From: Rhizobium acidisoli | GTDB lineage: Bacteria > Pseudomonadota > Alphaproteobacteria > Rhizobiales > Rhizobiaceae | Length of the DNA: 64,000 bases | Assembly: GCF_002531755.2 (NCBI RefSeq) | Contig: NZ_CP035002.1 | Span: 248,001-312,000 of the forward strand | Reading direction: 5' to 3' | Shown here: piece after piece, positions 36,168-44,990 of the stretch | Numbering within the stretch: position 1 is the stretch's first letter | Layout of the letters: every line of letters starts with the position of its first letter | Notes under the pieces: model-generated | What the model saw: the letters and a program-made list of their open reading frames with translations, nothing else | Database searches by the model: none | Told to the model about the DNA's origin: nothing | Translations under genes and position numbers: made by a program

Positions 36168-36407
36168 ATGCACGATGCAACCGAAGCAACCACGACGCCG
36201 AAAAGTGACGACGAGCTCAAGGAGCTGGTTTCGCTTGCCCGACTCGTTGCCTATGCCCGAGAGAACGCCAGAGACCTGAACGCCGAATTCTCCGCCTATT
36301 GCCTCGACCTTGCGTTTGGCGCCCTGATCCAGGACCTCGACAGAAGCGGCGTATCGCTTTCCCATGAAAGCGGTCAGGACAGCAGTCTTTTCGGCACGCG
36401 GCACTGA
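36168..36407 (+). CDS. Small conserved-looking protein upstream of repA
   Basis: This 79-residue protein is rich in acidic residues and helical. The core is LVSLARLVAYARENARDLNAEF followed by YCLDLAFGALIQDLD. No DNA-binding motif or membrane segment is seen. The start has a GGAAGCTGGAGA upstream region that can serve as ribosome binding site, and codon use matches the neighbours. I do not recognise a function. Its place between the BTAD regulator and repA may be incidental. Confidence 0.6.
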   Translation: MHDATEATTTPKSDDELKELVSLARLVAYARENARDLNAEFSAYCLDLAFGALIQDLDRSGVSLSHESGQDSSLFGTRH

Positions 36408-36593
36408 GCGGCGGTCACGGTCCAGCTGACGAGCCGTTGCAGCTTGCCTGGAGAACACCACGCACTCGATTCCCGCTTGTGCCAATCGGCTATCATAGCG
36501 ATACGGTGTTTGCTCTGGCGATTCGGCCCATAAACACGCGGCAGCTGCGCCGGCAGCGCCAGCGGGCGCCATGTCCAAGCCTTTGAAAAAGAT

Positions 36594-36622
36594 TTGACAA
36601 CCTCGCGATAGGGTCTTTTAAA
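36594..36622 (+). promoter_or_regulatory. Putative repABC promoter
   Basis: A perfect TTGACA box is followed after 17 bp by TTTAAA as -10 hexamer. Transcription would begin near 36629, leaving a leader of about 80 bases before repA. Rep operons of this type are usually autorepressed by RepA with RepB at this site. Promoter function is inferred from the boxes and their spacing. Confidence 0.6.
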
Positions 36623-36711
36623 CATCATTTACCTTGCCCCTCCTCCAAGAATCGGGGCTGAATGCGGTTTCAAAGCTCGCAGGGGTTTTAAATCGCATTT
36701 TCGAGATTTCC

Positions 36712-37926
36712 ATGAATGTGGCGCACCAGATAGAAAAGACAATTTTAGATGTTGACCAACTGATCATAGGTCAGGCGCAGGAACTGTCCGACAAGCTGAA
36801 ACAGCATCGGCTCGAAATGTTTCCGCAACGCGCCATTAAAGGACTCAGGGAATTTCAGCTGGCCGAAGTGGCGCGTTTTCTCGGCGTGACCAGCGGTTAT
36901 CTTCGCAATCTGTCGTTGGAAGGTAAGGGCGCCCTTCCCCAGGTCACGCCATCGGGCCGCCGGTCTTATACGGCCCAGCAGATGGAGGAGATGCGCAGCT
37001 TTCTGGAGCACAATGCCCGCGCCGGAACGCATTATATGCGTCACCGCCAAGGCAGCGAACATCTCCAGGTCGTAGCCGTCGTCAATTTCAAGGGCGGCAG
37101 CGGCAAGACCACGAGTGCCGCGCATCTTGCCCAGCACCTTGCCCTGACGGGTCACCGTGTGCTTGCCGTCGACCTCGACCCACAGGCGTCTCTCTCCGCC
37201 ATCCACGGCTTTCAGCCTGAGTTCGACGTCAACGAGAATGAGACGCTCTACGCCGCCATTCGCTATGACGATCATCGGCGGCCGCTGAGGGAGATCATCC
37301 GGCTGACGAATTTCCCGAACCTGCATCTGGTGCCCGGCAATCTTGAGCTGATGGAATTCGAGCATGATACGCCGCGCGTGCTTGCTCAGGGCAAGGCGGG
37401 CGACTATGGGCGCGTTTTCTTCGCGCGGCTGGACGAGGCGCTGTCTTCGGTCGCCGATGATTACGATGTGGTCATCATCGACTGCCCTCCCCAGCTCGGC
37501 TTTTTGACGATGAGCGCCATCTGCGGCGCCACGGCGGTTCTGATCACCGTGCATCCTCAGATGCTCGATGTCATGTCGATGTGCCAGTTCCTGCAGATGC
37601 TCGGCGAAGTGCTGAATACGCTGAAAGGCGCCGGCGGCGATATGAACCTCGACTGGCTGCGTTATCTCGTGACCCGCTACGACCCGCAGGATGGGCCGCA
37701 GACGCAGATGGTCGCCTTCATGCGTTCGATGTTCAAGAACCATGTGCTGACCAATCCGATGTTGCGCAGCGTCGCGATCTCGGATGCGGCGATGACCAAC
37801 CAGACGCTTTACGAGGTCGAGCGGAGCCAGTTCACCCGCGCGACCTATGATCGCGCCATGGAGGCTATGGATGCCGTCAACAATGAGATCGGCGATCTCA
37901 TTCACAAGGCATGGGGGCGGAAATGA
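36712..37926 (+). CDS. repA: Plasmid partitioning protein RepA (ParA-type ATPase)
   Basis: This 404-residue protein has the deviant Walker A motif KGGSGKT (residues 127-133) and a later Walker B strand (DVVIIDCPPQLGF). An N-terminal winged-helix region (REFQLAEVARFLGVTSGYLRNL) binds the operator. The length matches RepA of rhizobial repABC plasmids. The ATG at 36712 begins the family homology; the frame is open to 36634. RepA segregates plasmid copies with RepB and represses the operon. Confidence 0.95.
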   Translation: MNVAHQIEKTILDVDQLIIGQAQELSDKLKQHRLEMFPQRAIKGLREFQLAEVARFLGVTSGYLRNLSLEGKGALPQVTPSGRRSYTAQQMEEMRSFLEHNARAGTHYMRHRQGSEHLQVVAVVNFKGGSGKTTSAAHLAQHLALTGHRVLAVDLDPQASLSAIHGFQPEFDVNENETLYAAIRYDDHRRPLREIIRLTNFPNLHLVPGNLELMEFEHDTPRVLAQGKAGDYGRVFFARLDEALSSVADDYDVVIIDCPPQLGFLTMSAICGATAVLITVHPQMLDVMSMCQFLQMLGEVLNTLKGAGGDMNLDWLRYLVTRYDPQDGPQTQMVAFMRSMFKNHVLTNPMLRSVAISDAAMTNQTLYEVERSQFTRATYDRAMEAMDAVNNEIGDLIHKAWGRK

Positions 37927-37933
37927 CCGGAAA

Positions 37934-37949
37934 GTTTACTGCGGTAAAC
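37934..37949. promoter_or_regulatory. parS-like centromere site 1
   Basis: GTTTACTGCGGTAAAC is a 16 bp near-perfect palindrome in the repA-repB gap. It fits the pattern of repABC centromere sites (GTT and AAC ends with a GC-containing centre) that RepB binds. An identical copy lies 82 bp further on, inside repB. Confidence 0.8.
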
Positions 37950-37968
37950 AGGGGCGAGGAGCCGGCTG

Positions 37969-39018
37969 ATGGCACGTAAGAACCTCCTCTCGGGGCTGAT
38001 GGACGATTCCAAGAAGTTTACTGCGGTAAACAGTGAGGAACCCGTCCATAAGGACGAGAAACAGCAGGTCGTTTATAAGGGGATTGGCGCTCTCGGCGCG
38101 GTCACGCGCAGTATCGATGCGCTGGCTGCCAAGGCCGACGCGGCAAAGGCGATCGAGGAGAAGCTGGCGACCGGCGAAACGGTGATTGATCTCGACCCTT
38201 CCCTGATCGAAGATTCGTTCGTGACCGACCGGCTGGCCCATGCCGACGAACAGTTTCGCGAATTGGTCGAGGCGATCCGCCTGCGTGGTCAGGATTCGCC
38301 GATCCTCGTCCGCCCGCATCCTGATAAGGACGGACGGTATCAGATCGCTTTCGGGCACCGTCGTGCCCGGGCTGCCAAAGAACTCGGCATCCCTGTCCGC
38401 GCCGTCGTCAAGAAACTTGACGATCGCGACCATGTCATCGCGCAGGGCCAGGAGAATTCGGCGCGCGCCGATCTCTCGTTCATAGAGAGGACGATGTTCG
38501 CCGACAAGCTCGACTCGTTGGGTTTCGACAGGGAAACGATCATGTCGGCGCTCAGCGCCGACAAGACGACGGTTTCCAAGATGCTGTCCGTCACCAAGCG
38601 GATCCCAGCCGAAGTCCTGGCCGCGATCGGCGCGGCAAAGACCACCGGCCGTGACCGCTGGCACGATCTGTCGGTAAAATTCGAGACCGAAAACATCTCG
38701 GCCCGGGCGATCGAGTTCAGCAGGTTGGCGGAATTCGAGACAGCCGACCCGGATGCCCGCTTCGATATGCTGGTTGCCTTCATCAGCAGGAGGCAACAAC
38801 CGGCATCATCGACAGTGACGCTTCAGCCTGCTGCTCACGCCTGGCAGCGCAAGGACGGCGCGGTCAAGGCGAAGATCAAGGATGACGGGAAACAGTTCAC
38901 CATCGCGCTGAAGGCGGAAAAGGCATCTGCCTTTGGAGCCTATATCGCCAGCAATCTGGATCGTCTTTACGAGGCGTTCGAGAAGACACAGGATTCGACG
39001 AAAAACGGAGATCAATAG
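37969..39018 (+). CDS. repB: Plasmid partitioning protein RepB (ParB-type)
   Basis: This 349-residue protein has the ParB/Spo0J core: QDSPILVRPHPDKDGRYQIAFGHRRARAA, with the ParB GHRR box, followed by EENSARADLSF-type sequence (QGQENSARADLSFIERTM) and a central helix-turn-helix. RepB binds parS and loads RepA for segregation. The start is an ATG 42 bp after repA. The first 22 codons contain a second copy of the parS palindrome, so the coding sequence and a centromere site overlap. Confidence 0.95.
   Translation: MARKNLLSGLMDDSKKFTAVNSEEPVHKDEKQQVVYKGIGALGAVTRSIDALAAKADAAKAIEEKLATGETVIDLDPSLIEDSFVTDRLAHADEQFRELVEAIRLRGQDSPILVRPHPDKDGRYQIAFGHRRARAAKELGIPVRAVVKKLDDRDHVIAQGQENSARADLSFIERTMFADKLDSLGFDRETIMSALSADKTTVSKMLSVTKRIPAEVLAAIGAAKTTGRDRWHDLSVKFETENISARAIEFSRLAEFETADPDARFDMLVAFISRRQQPASSTVTLQPAAHAWQRKDGAVKAKIKDDGKQFTIALKAEKASAFGAYIASNLDRLYEAFEKTQDSTKNGDQ
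38016..38031. promoter_or_regulatory. parS-like centromere site 2 within the repB coding region
   Basis: This is an exact copy of the 16 bp palindrome at 37934, here within repB codons 16-22. The identity extends to 20 bp (AAGTTTACTGCGGTAAACAG). Two copies in direct orientation suggest cooperative RepB loading. Confidence 0.78.
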
Positions 39019-39021
39019 GCA

Positions 39022-39073
39022 AAAGAAAAGGCCCCCGAACGTTGCCGTCGCGGAAGCCCTCTCTGATCTAGAC
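39022..39073 (-). ncRNA. Counter-transcribed RNA (incompatibility RNA) of repABC
   Basis: The repB-repC gap carries a minus-strand transcription unit. Reading leftward, TTGACT (39108-39103) and GATTCT (39085-39080) are 17 bp apart as -35 and -10. The transcript, about 50 bases, ends at a hairpin in which GGCTTCCG pairs with CGGGGGCC including two G-U pairs, followed by TTTTCTTTT. Such antisense RNAs in repABC plasmids bind the repC leader and limit RepC synthesis, fixing copy number and incompatibility. The exact transcript ends are inferred. Confidence 0.82.
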
Positions 39074-39167
39074 ACCCAGAGAATCACATTTCCGCGAATC
39101 ATAGTCAAGAGTCTTTGGCACCGAATTTGGTGAGCTGCGATCTTTTGCCTTGAAGAAGGCGAAGACA

Positions 39168-40460
39168 ATGGAAAGCGGAAGTGTGACGACGCCCTTCGGG
39201 CGGCGGCCGATGACGTTTGGCATGCTGGCAAGCCAAACGGCTGCTCGAAAAATCGAGCCCGGCCAATCAATTGATAAGTGGAAACTCTATCGTGCGCTGT
39301 GCGAGGCGAGGCCGCTGCTCGGCGTCACCGACCGGGCGCTTGCTATTTTGAACGCCTTGCTAAGCTTCTATCCCAAGGGAGAGATCTCCGAAGACAACGG
39401 GCTCGTCGTGTTTCCTTCCAATGCACAGCTCTCCCTGCGCGCGCATGGAATGGCGGAGCAGACAATCCGCCGGCATCTGGCGAGCTTGATCGAGGCCGGC
39501 TTGCTTATCCGCAAGGACAGCCCGAACGGCAAGCGTTACGCCCGCAAGGAGCAGGGCGGGGAGCTGCGCGAGGCATTCGGCTTCTCGCTGGCGCCGCTAC
39601 TCGCGCGCGCCGAGGAGATCGAGCGGCTGGCGGCGGAGGTGGTTGCGGAACGATTGCACCTGCAGCGGCTCAGAGAACGCCTGACGCTTTGCCGACGCGA
39701 CGTCGCCAAGCTTATCGAGATGGCGTTGGAGGAGGGGGCTGCCGGCGACTGGAGCGCGGTTCACCTGCATTTTCGCAATGCCGTCGAGCGCCTGCCACGG
39801 TCGCCATCCGCAGAACAGGTCGCCGCCACGCTCGACGAATTGGAGCTGCTGCGCGAAGAGATCGTCAATCAGTTGGAAATGCAGGTTAAAACCCACAATC
39901 AAAGCGGCAATGCCCAACATGCTGAGCGGCACATACAGAATTCAAACCCACAATTTATTTCTGAACTTGAACCAAGCTTCGAACCGAAGCAGGGCGCGAC
40001 GTCGGATGATCGATCGGCAGGTCGGGCCGAACCGATAGCCCAAATACACAAAGATCAAGGAAAGAACGAGCATGTGCCCGGGGCACGGGCTGCCTCCGCT
40101 GTCAATGGTGCGCTCAGATCCTTCCCGCTGGGGCTGGTGCTGCAGGCCTGCCCTGAGATCGCAGCCTATGGACCCGAGGGGTCGGTCGGCACGTGGCGCG
40201 ATCTGATGGCGGCGGCTGTCGTCGTTCGTTCGATGCTCGGCGTCAGCCCCTCTGCCTATGAAGAGGCCTGCGAGATCATGGGAGCTGAAAATGCCGCGAC
40301 CGTCATGGCCTGTGTCCTCGAAAGGGCAGGGCATATCAACTCGGCCGGCGGTTATCTGCGCGATCTGACACGCCGCGCCGAGAGAGGCGAATTCGCCATC
40401 GGTCCGATGCTGATGGCCCTTGCCCGCAGCAATTCGCCGATCAGAGGGAAGACGGGATGA
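39168..40460 (+). CDS. repC: Plasmid replication initiator RepC
   Basis: This 430-residue initiator begins ESGSVTTPFGRRPMTFGMLASQ, a hallmark of RepC. A winged-helix region follows around KWKLYRALCEARPLLGVTDRALAIL and HGMAEQTIRRHLASLIEAGLL. The ATG at 39168 has an AAGAAGGCGAAG site; an in-frame TTG at 39150 is the alternative. RepC is essential for replication and acts on the origin inside its own gene. Translation should be controlled by the antisense RNA upstream. Confidence 0.95.
   Translation: MESGSVTTPFGRRPMTFGMLASQTAARKIEPGQSIDKWKLYRALCEARPLLGVTDRALAILNALLSFYPKGEISEDNGLVVFPSNAQLSLRAHGMAEQTIRRHLASLIEAGLLIRKDSPNGKRYARKEQGGELREAFGFSLAPLLARAEEIERLAAEVVAERLHLQRLRERLTLCRRDVAKLIEMALEEGAAGDWSAVHLHFRNAVERLPRSPSAEQVAATLDELELLREEIVNQLEMQVKTHNQSGNAQHAERHIQNSNPQFISELEPSFEPKQGATSDDRSAGRAEPIAQIHKDQGKNEHVPGARAASAVNGALRSFPLGLVLQACPEIAAYGPEGSVGTWRDLMAAAVVVRSMLGVSPSAYEEACEIMGAENAATVMACVLERAGHINSAGGYLRDLTRRAERGEFAIGPMLMALARSNSPIRGKTG
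39888..39990. other. Candidate origin of replication inside repC
   Basis: This stretch of repC is clearly richer in A and T than the rest of the gene, with runs such as GGTTAAAACCC and CACAATTTATTTC. It encodes a low-complexity linker. In characterised repABC plasmids the origin lies in an AT-rich part of the repC coding sequence, and this is the best match here. The exact origin cannot be read from the sequence. Confidence 0.5.
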
Positions 40461-40558
40461 GTATCCACTTCATCGTTTCGTTGAACGCGGATGGTTATAA
40501 ATACGCAGTGATCGAAGGTGCAGAATACGTTTGGTGGGGAGCCTCTCGTTTAGTCTGA
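40457..40558 (+). CDS. Small ORF overlapping the repC stop codon
   Basis: A 33-codon frame starts at an ATGA overlap with the repC stop, an arrangement that favours translational coupling. The peptide contains YKYAVIEGAEYVWWGASR and has no recognised family. There is no independent ribosome binding site beyond repC sequence. It may be a chance frame. Confidence 0.25.
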   Translation: MSIHFIVSLNADGYKYAVIEGAEYVWWGASRLV

Positions 40559-40616
40559 TATTGAACGTAGCCGTTGTGTCCGACATTCTCGACACACTTG
40601 CTAGCTCTATACCTGT

Positions 40617-40838
40617 TTGGGGACATCGGGTGGAGACGGGCTGAAGACAATATCGGAACAAATCAATGCGTGCCTACCGCGGCTATCTCCGCCGATGGGC
40701 ATTGGATATGCGGTCGTTTACTGCCGGGCGGACGGTGTTTGTATCGCGGAGGCCATGGACACCACGCCGAGCAGATTAGGACGCGACTGGAACGGCGCTC
40801 AGGAAATCGCCAGGAGGGTGCGGGCGCGAGGGCGCTGA
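40617..40838 (+). CDS. Hypothetical protein, possibly a remnant
   Basis: This 73-codon frame starts with TTG. From about codon 10 it reads like real protein: TISEQINACLPRLSPPMGIG, then AVVYCRADGVCIAEAMD. Codon use resembles the neighbouring genes. I do not recognise a family and no ribosome binding site is convincing. It may be the end of a degraded gene in the region downstream of repC. Confidence 0.3.
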   Translation: MGTSGGDGLKTISEQINACLPRLSPPMGIGYAVVYCRADGVCIAEAMDTTPSRLGRDWNGAQEIARRVRARGR

Positions 40839-40940
40839 TCTCGCGTGCGGCGTTGGAACCGATCATCTCGCCGGAGGACACTCGTTTGCGATGAGTGTAG
40901 GCACCTGTCTCACGCAGGTTGCCGCAGACGTTGAGGGGCC

Positions 40941-41725
40941 TTAGCCGGTGTTGTTTTGCCGGTTGGCGATCAGATCGTCGACAACGGCAGGATCGGCGAG
41001 CGTCGATGTATCGCCGAGAGCACCGAAATCGTCCTCGGCGATCTTGCGCAGGATCCGGCGCATGATCCCGGAACGGGTCTTCGGCAGGCCGGGCGCAAAC
41101 TGGATCTTGTCGGGTGCAGCGATCGGGCCGATTTTGGAACGCACATGTTTCACCAGGTCCTGGCGGAGCGTGTCCGTTCCTTCATGGCCGGCCATCAGCG
41201 TCACATAGCAATAGATGCCCTGGCCCTTGATCGGGTGGGGGTAACCGACGACTGCGGCTTCCGAAACCAGATTGTGCGAGACAAGCGCAGATTCCACCTC
41301 CGCGGTGCCGAGCCGGTGGCCGGAGACGTTAAGCACGTCGTCGACGCCGTCGGGGCCCCTTCCAGCACCTTGCCTTCATTGTCGACCAGTTCAGGCTTGA
41401 TGCCGAAGAACGGCACTGTCGCAGAACCGGGTTTCAGATCGATGGCGCCGGGCAGCGGCGTGATCATGTGGCCGCCGGTTTCAGTCTGCCACCAGGTATC
41501 GATGACCGGGCAGCGCTTGTCGCCAACCACATTGTAATACCATTCCCAGGCTTCCGGATTGATCGGTTCGCCCACAGTGCCGAGCAGCCGCAGCGACGAG
41601 CGCGAGGAGCGCGTGACGAAATCGTCGCCGGCCCCCATCAGCGAGCGGATCGCCGTCGGCGCGGTATAGAAGATATTGACCTTGTGTTTGTCGATGACTT
41701 CCCAGAAGCGGCCCTGATCGGGGAA
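40941..41725 (-). pseudogene. acs: Acetyl-CoA synthetase, truncated and internally deleted
   Basis: Two pieces of acetyl-CoA synthetase lie in line on the minus strand. The upstream piece starts abruptly at [20 protein letters not shown] and runs through [18 protein letters not shown] to NEGKVLEGA near 41354. The next recognisable residues are [20 protein letters not shown] in another frame, so about 55 residues of the AMP-binding region are missing with a frameshift. The C-terminal domain to the stop is intact. About the first half of the protein is absent, cut where an IS66 remnant begins. It cannot make a working enzyme. Confidence 0.9.
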
Positions 41726-41769
41726 ATAAAGAAGGCTCGGACATATGTCGATTTCAGAACTTACGCTTA

Positions 41770-42040
41770 AATCCAGGATGAGCCGATACGCCGGTTTGAG
41801 GTGTTCATTGGCAATGGCAGTCCTCGCTAATGGAGCGACCATCAGAAGGCGCAGATTATTGCGGAGAGCTGCGAGCCTGGCTTCACGGTGTCCTCTGTGG
41901 CGCGGCGGAATGGGTTGACGCCGCAGAAGTTTTCACATGGCGACGGCTCGCCCGAAAGCATCTGAGGTTGTTTCGGTCCCCAGGGAAGGACGATGTTCGC
42001 GCCAGCGGTCGTAGTGTCGCCCGAGAAGTCGGATCTGGGC
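41770..42040 (+). mobile_element. IS66-family transposase accessory gene (tnpA/orfA) remnant
   Basis: Translation in the rightward frame gives [14 protein letters not shown], an in-frame stop, then [20 protein letters not shown] and [12 protein letters not shown]. After a one-base shift [10 protein letters not shown] follows, then FAPAVVV in another frame. This is the small HTH protein of IS66 elements, with a nonsense mutation and at least one frameshift. No tnpB, tnpC or terminal repeats are seen. It sits between the truncated acs and lysR pseudogenes and probably marks the event that truncated acs. Confidence 0.8.
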
Positions 42041-42046
42041 GCCGGG

Positions 42047-42960
42047 TCAGGCCTGCGCCGAATATCTCTCGAGATTGCGCCTCACGAGATCCAGCAAAGC
42101 ATCCCTCTCCGGATCGCGGACTGCTTCCATCCAGGCAGCCGCCAGCGGCAATTTCCGCGTCGGTTGCCCGGTCCCGTCGTTGACGAGAAGAAAGCTGACC
42201 CCGACAAAGGCAAGCGAGGATGTCCATCGGGGGACGATGGCGAGGCCGAGCCCCGCGGCGACCATGCTGACGATCGTTTGTTTTTCATCGGCGACCTGAG
42301 CGATATGCGGGTGTAGCCCGGCTGCCGCAAACAAATCCAGAGTCAAGTCATAGCTGTGCGGCCTGGATCTTCTGTCCGGTACGATCAGCGGCACGTTTGC
42401 CAAGTCAAGGATCGAGATGCTTTTTTTGTCTGCAAGTTCGTGCGAGGTCGGCACCGCCAGGACGGCCGTCTCGGAAAACAGATCCTCGACTGCAAGGTTT
42501 CGGCTCATTCCCGAACGCGGCCTGATGAAGGCCAGATCTAGCCCTCCGGCCAATAGCTTGGGCACAAGGCGGATGGATTTGTCCTCTGTCAGTAGTGTTT
42601 TGACGTCGGGCGCGATGGCGCGAAAATCCTGGATCAGCGTCGGAAGCAGGCCGGCGGCGGCGCTGTCGATGGCACCGATCCGCAGGATGCGGTTGCGCCG
42701 ATGCCGGTTGGCGCGAAACCGCTCTCCAAGCTCGTCGAGCCGGGTAAGAAGCGGCCTGACCTCTTCCAAAAGAGCAATCCCCTCCTCCGTCAGTGAGACG
42801 CTTCGGGTCGTGCGGTACAGTAACTGGCTTCCAACCGACGCCTCCAACAAGCGAACTGGCGCCCGAGCGAGGCCGGAAGCAGCCCTATCTTTTGTGCCGC
42901 CCGGCCGAAATGAAGCTCCTCCGCGACTGCTATGAAGCATCTCAGCTGTTCCAGCTCCAC
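42047..42960 (-). pseudogene. LysR family regulator with an N-terminal frameshift
   Basis: The intact length would be about 304 residues. From a GTG at 42960, with GGAGG eight bases upstream, the frame reads [20 protein letters not shown] and on to LLPASLGR. It is then lost near 42855, where one base is missing; the second frame continues with [20 protein letters not shown] and the complete effector domain. The break lies within the DNA-binding domain. The gene is divergent from the dmlA-like gene, whose regulator it was or is. A sequencing error remains possible. The effector domain has no other damage. Confidence 0.8.
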
Positions 42961-43099
42961 GGGGATGCCCTCCTACTATATCGATATTTTATATAATCGC
43001 TTCGCGCTTGAGTAAACTCAGGCTCCAGCATTAGGCTTTCGAGAAGCGCGGAAAACTTGCCTTCCGCGGTGGATGTGAAGACGCTACTGGAGAAAATCA

Positions 43100-44173
43100 A
43101 TGCGTGAATACTCAATTGCAGCGATCCCCGCCGACGGGATCGGACCTGAGGTCATTGCTGCCGGGCGGACGGTGCTCGCAAATCTGGAAAAACGTCTCGG
43201 CGACGTGAAGTTCGCCATCGAAAACTTCGACTGGGGTTCAGACTACTACAAAAGGCATGGCATGATGATGCCGTCCGACGGGCTTGAGCAGTTGAAGAAA
43301 TTCGACGCGATTTATTTCGGCGCCGTCGGCGCGCCGGATGTTCCCGATCATATCACCCTTTGGGGGCTCAGGCTGCCGATCTGCCAGGGCTTCGATCAGT
43401 ATGCCAATGTCCGGCCGACCAAGATCCTTCCAGGCATCACCCCTCCGCTGCGCAACTGCGGCGTCGGCGATCTCGACTGGGTGATCGTCCGCGAGAATTC
43501 CGAAGGAGAATATTCCGGCCATGGCGGCCGCGCCCATCGCGGCCTGCCGGAGGAAGTCGGAACCGAGGTCGCGATCTTCACGCGCGTCGGCGTCACCCGC
43601 ATCATGCGCTACGCCTTCAAACTGGCGCAGGCGCGGCCGCGCAAATTGCTGACGGTCGTGACGAAATCGAATGCCCAACGGCACGGCATGGTCATGTGGG
43701 ACGAGATCGCCGCCGAGGTGGCCGCAGAATTCCCTGACGTCATCTGGGACAAGATGCTGGTCGACGCGATGACGGTGCGGATGACGCTGAAACCGCAGAG
43801 CCTCGACACGATCGTGGCGACCAACCTGCATGCCGACATCCTCTCCGACCTTGCCGGCGCGCTCGCCGGCAGCATCGGGGTCGCGCCCACCGCGAATATC
43901 GACCCGCAGCGCCGATTTCCCTCGATGTTCGAACCGATCCATGGCTCGGCCTTCGACATTGCCGGCAAGGGCATCGCCAACCCGATCGCGACCTTCTGGA
44001 CCGCCGCGCAGATGCTCGACCATCTCGGCGAGCAGGAGGCGTCGGCCCATCTCATGCGCGCCGTCGAAGCGGTCACAGGCGCGGGCATCCTCACCCCCGA
44101 CGTCGGCGGCACCGCCACGACCAAAGAGGTCACCGATGCGGTTTGCGACGCGATCCATTCCTCCAATGTCTAA
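43100..44173 (+). CDS. dmlA: Tartrate/D-malate dehydrogenase (decarboxylating)
   Basis: This 357-residue protein belongs to the isopropylmalate/isocitrate dehydrogenase family. Motifs seen are IPADGIGPEV, NVRPTKILPGI, RENSEGEYSG, KMLVDAMTVRM, the metal-binding ATNLHADILSDLAGALAGS and the NAD loop EPIHGSAFDIAGKGIANPIA. Within the family, the VRPTKILPG and REN(S/T)EGEYSG patterns fit TtuC/DmlA better than LeuB. It oxidises D-malate to pyruvate and CO2 or acts on tartrate. The divergent LysR gene is the usual partner but is frameshifted here. Confidence 0.88.
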   Translation: MREYSIAAIPADGIGPEVIAAGRTVLANLEKRLGDVKFAIENFDWGSDYYKRHGMMMPSDGLEQLKKFDAIYFGAVGAPDVPDHITLWGLRLPICQGFDQYANVRPTKILPGITPPLRNCGVGDLDWVIVRENSEGEYSGHGGRAHRGLPEEVGTEVAIFTRVGVTRIMRYAFKLAQARPRKLLTVVTKSNAQRHGMVMWDEIAAEVAAEFPDVIWDKMLVDAMTVRMTLKPQSLDTIVATNLHADILSDLAGALAGSIGVAPTANIDPQRRFPSMFEPIHGSAFDIAGKGIANPIATFWTAAQMLDHLGEQEASAHLMRAVEAVTGAGILTPDVGGTATTKEVTDAVCDAIHSSNV

Positions 44174-44371
44174 AGCAGGGCTGCGAGGTGTCACACATCA
44201 TCGCGTCCTCGGAAGACAGCATAAAATGCTGTTACAGGCCCGGCCGCATTCTGTTCGTCCCTCCAGGAGCCCGCGAAACGCCATCGACTCGCGCCTTCGA
44301 TGTGGTAGTGTCGGCAGGATATCGGCACAATATGCTGCGGCCCTGACAGGTTCGACAGGCGGAGTGGAGCA

Positions 44372-44848
44372 ATGAAACTCGACCGGATCGATATAAAAAT
44401 TCTGCATGAGTTGCAGAAGAATGGCCGCGTCACCAATGTCGAGCTCGCCGAGCTCGTCAACCTGTCGCCGAGCCCTTGCCTGATGCGGGTGAAGAAGCTG
44501 CAGTCTGAAGGCTATATCGAGGGTTATTCCGCACAGATCAACGTCGCCAAACTCGGCCAGACGCTGACCGTTTTCACGGAAATCACCCTGAAAAACCACC
44601 GGCAGATCGATTTTGCCCGGTTTTTGACGACGGTCGAGAAGATCGACCAGGTGATCGAATGCCATCTGGTCTCCGGCGGCTACGACTATCTCTTGAAATT
44701 CGTGACGGCCGGGATCGGCGAATACCAGACGATTATGGAACGACTGTCCGACATGGAGATCGGCATCGACAAGTATTTCAGCTTCGTCGTCCTGAAGTCG
44801 CCGATCGTCAAATCGCACATGCCATTGACGAGCCTGTTTCCGCTTTAG
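44372..44848 (+). CDS. Lrp/AsnC family transcriptional regulator
   Basis: This 158-residue protein has the AsnC-type helix-turn-helix (LDRIDIKILHELQKNGRVTN, then LAELVNLSPSPCLMRVKKLQ) and a C-terminal RAM ligand-binding domain (VIECHLVSGGYDYLLKF). Such regulators bind an amino acid and usually control a nearby transport or degradation gene. Here the aminotransferase gene is the nearest and is convergent. A 198 bp gap without a gene separates it from dmlA. Confidence 0.93.
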   Translation: MKLDRIDIKILHELQKNGRVTNVELAELVNLSPSPCLMRVKKLQSEGYIEGYSAQINVAKLGQTLTVFTEITLKNHRQIDFARFLTTVEKIDQVIECHLVSGGYDYLLKFVTAGIGEYQTIMERLSDMEIGIDKYFSFVVLKSPIVKSHMPLTSLFPL

Positions 44849-44917
44849 GTGATCGACCATGTCGGTTAGGTGGCCGCGGCACAGGCAGATGCTCAGATGG
44901 CGCCCTGAACCTTTGAG

Positions 44918-44946
44918 GCCGCACCAGCTCAAGGGAGTGGTGCGGC
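44918..44946. terminator. Hairpin between convergent genes
   Basis: GCCGCACCA pairs perfectly with TGGTGCGGC across 11 bases between the Lrp-type gene and the convergent aminotransferase gene. No T-run follows on either strand. It probably ends or stabilises one or both transcripts. Confidence 0.5.
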
Positions 44947-44990
44947 ACAACTTCGTTACAGCGCAGCAGTGAAGCCCCGGCCGATTGCCG

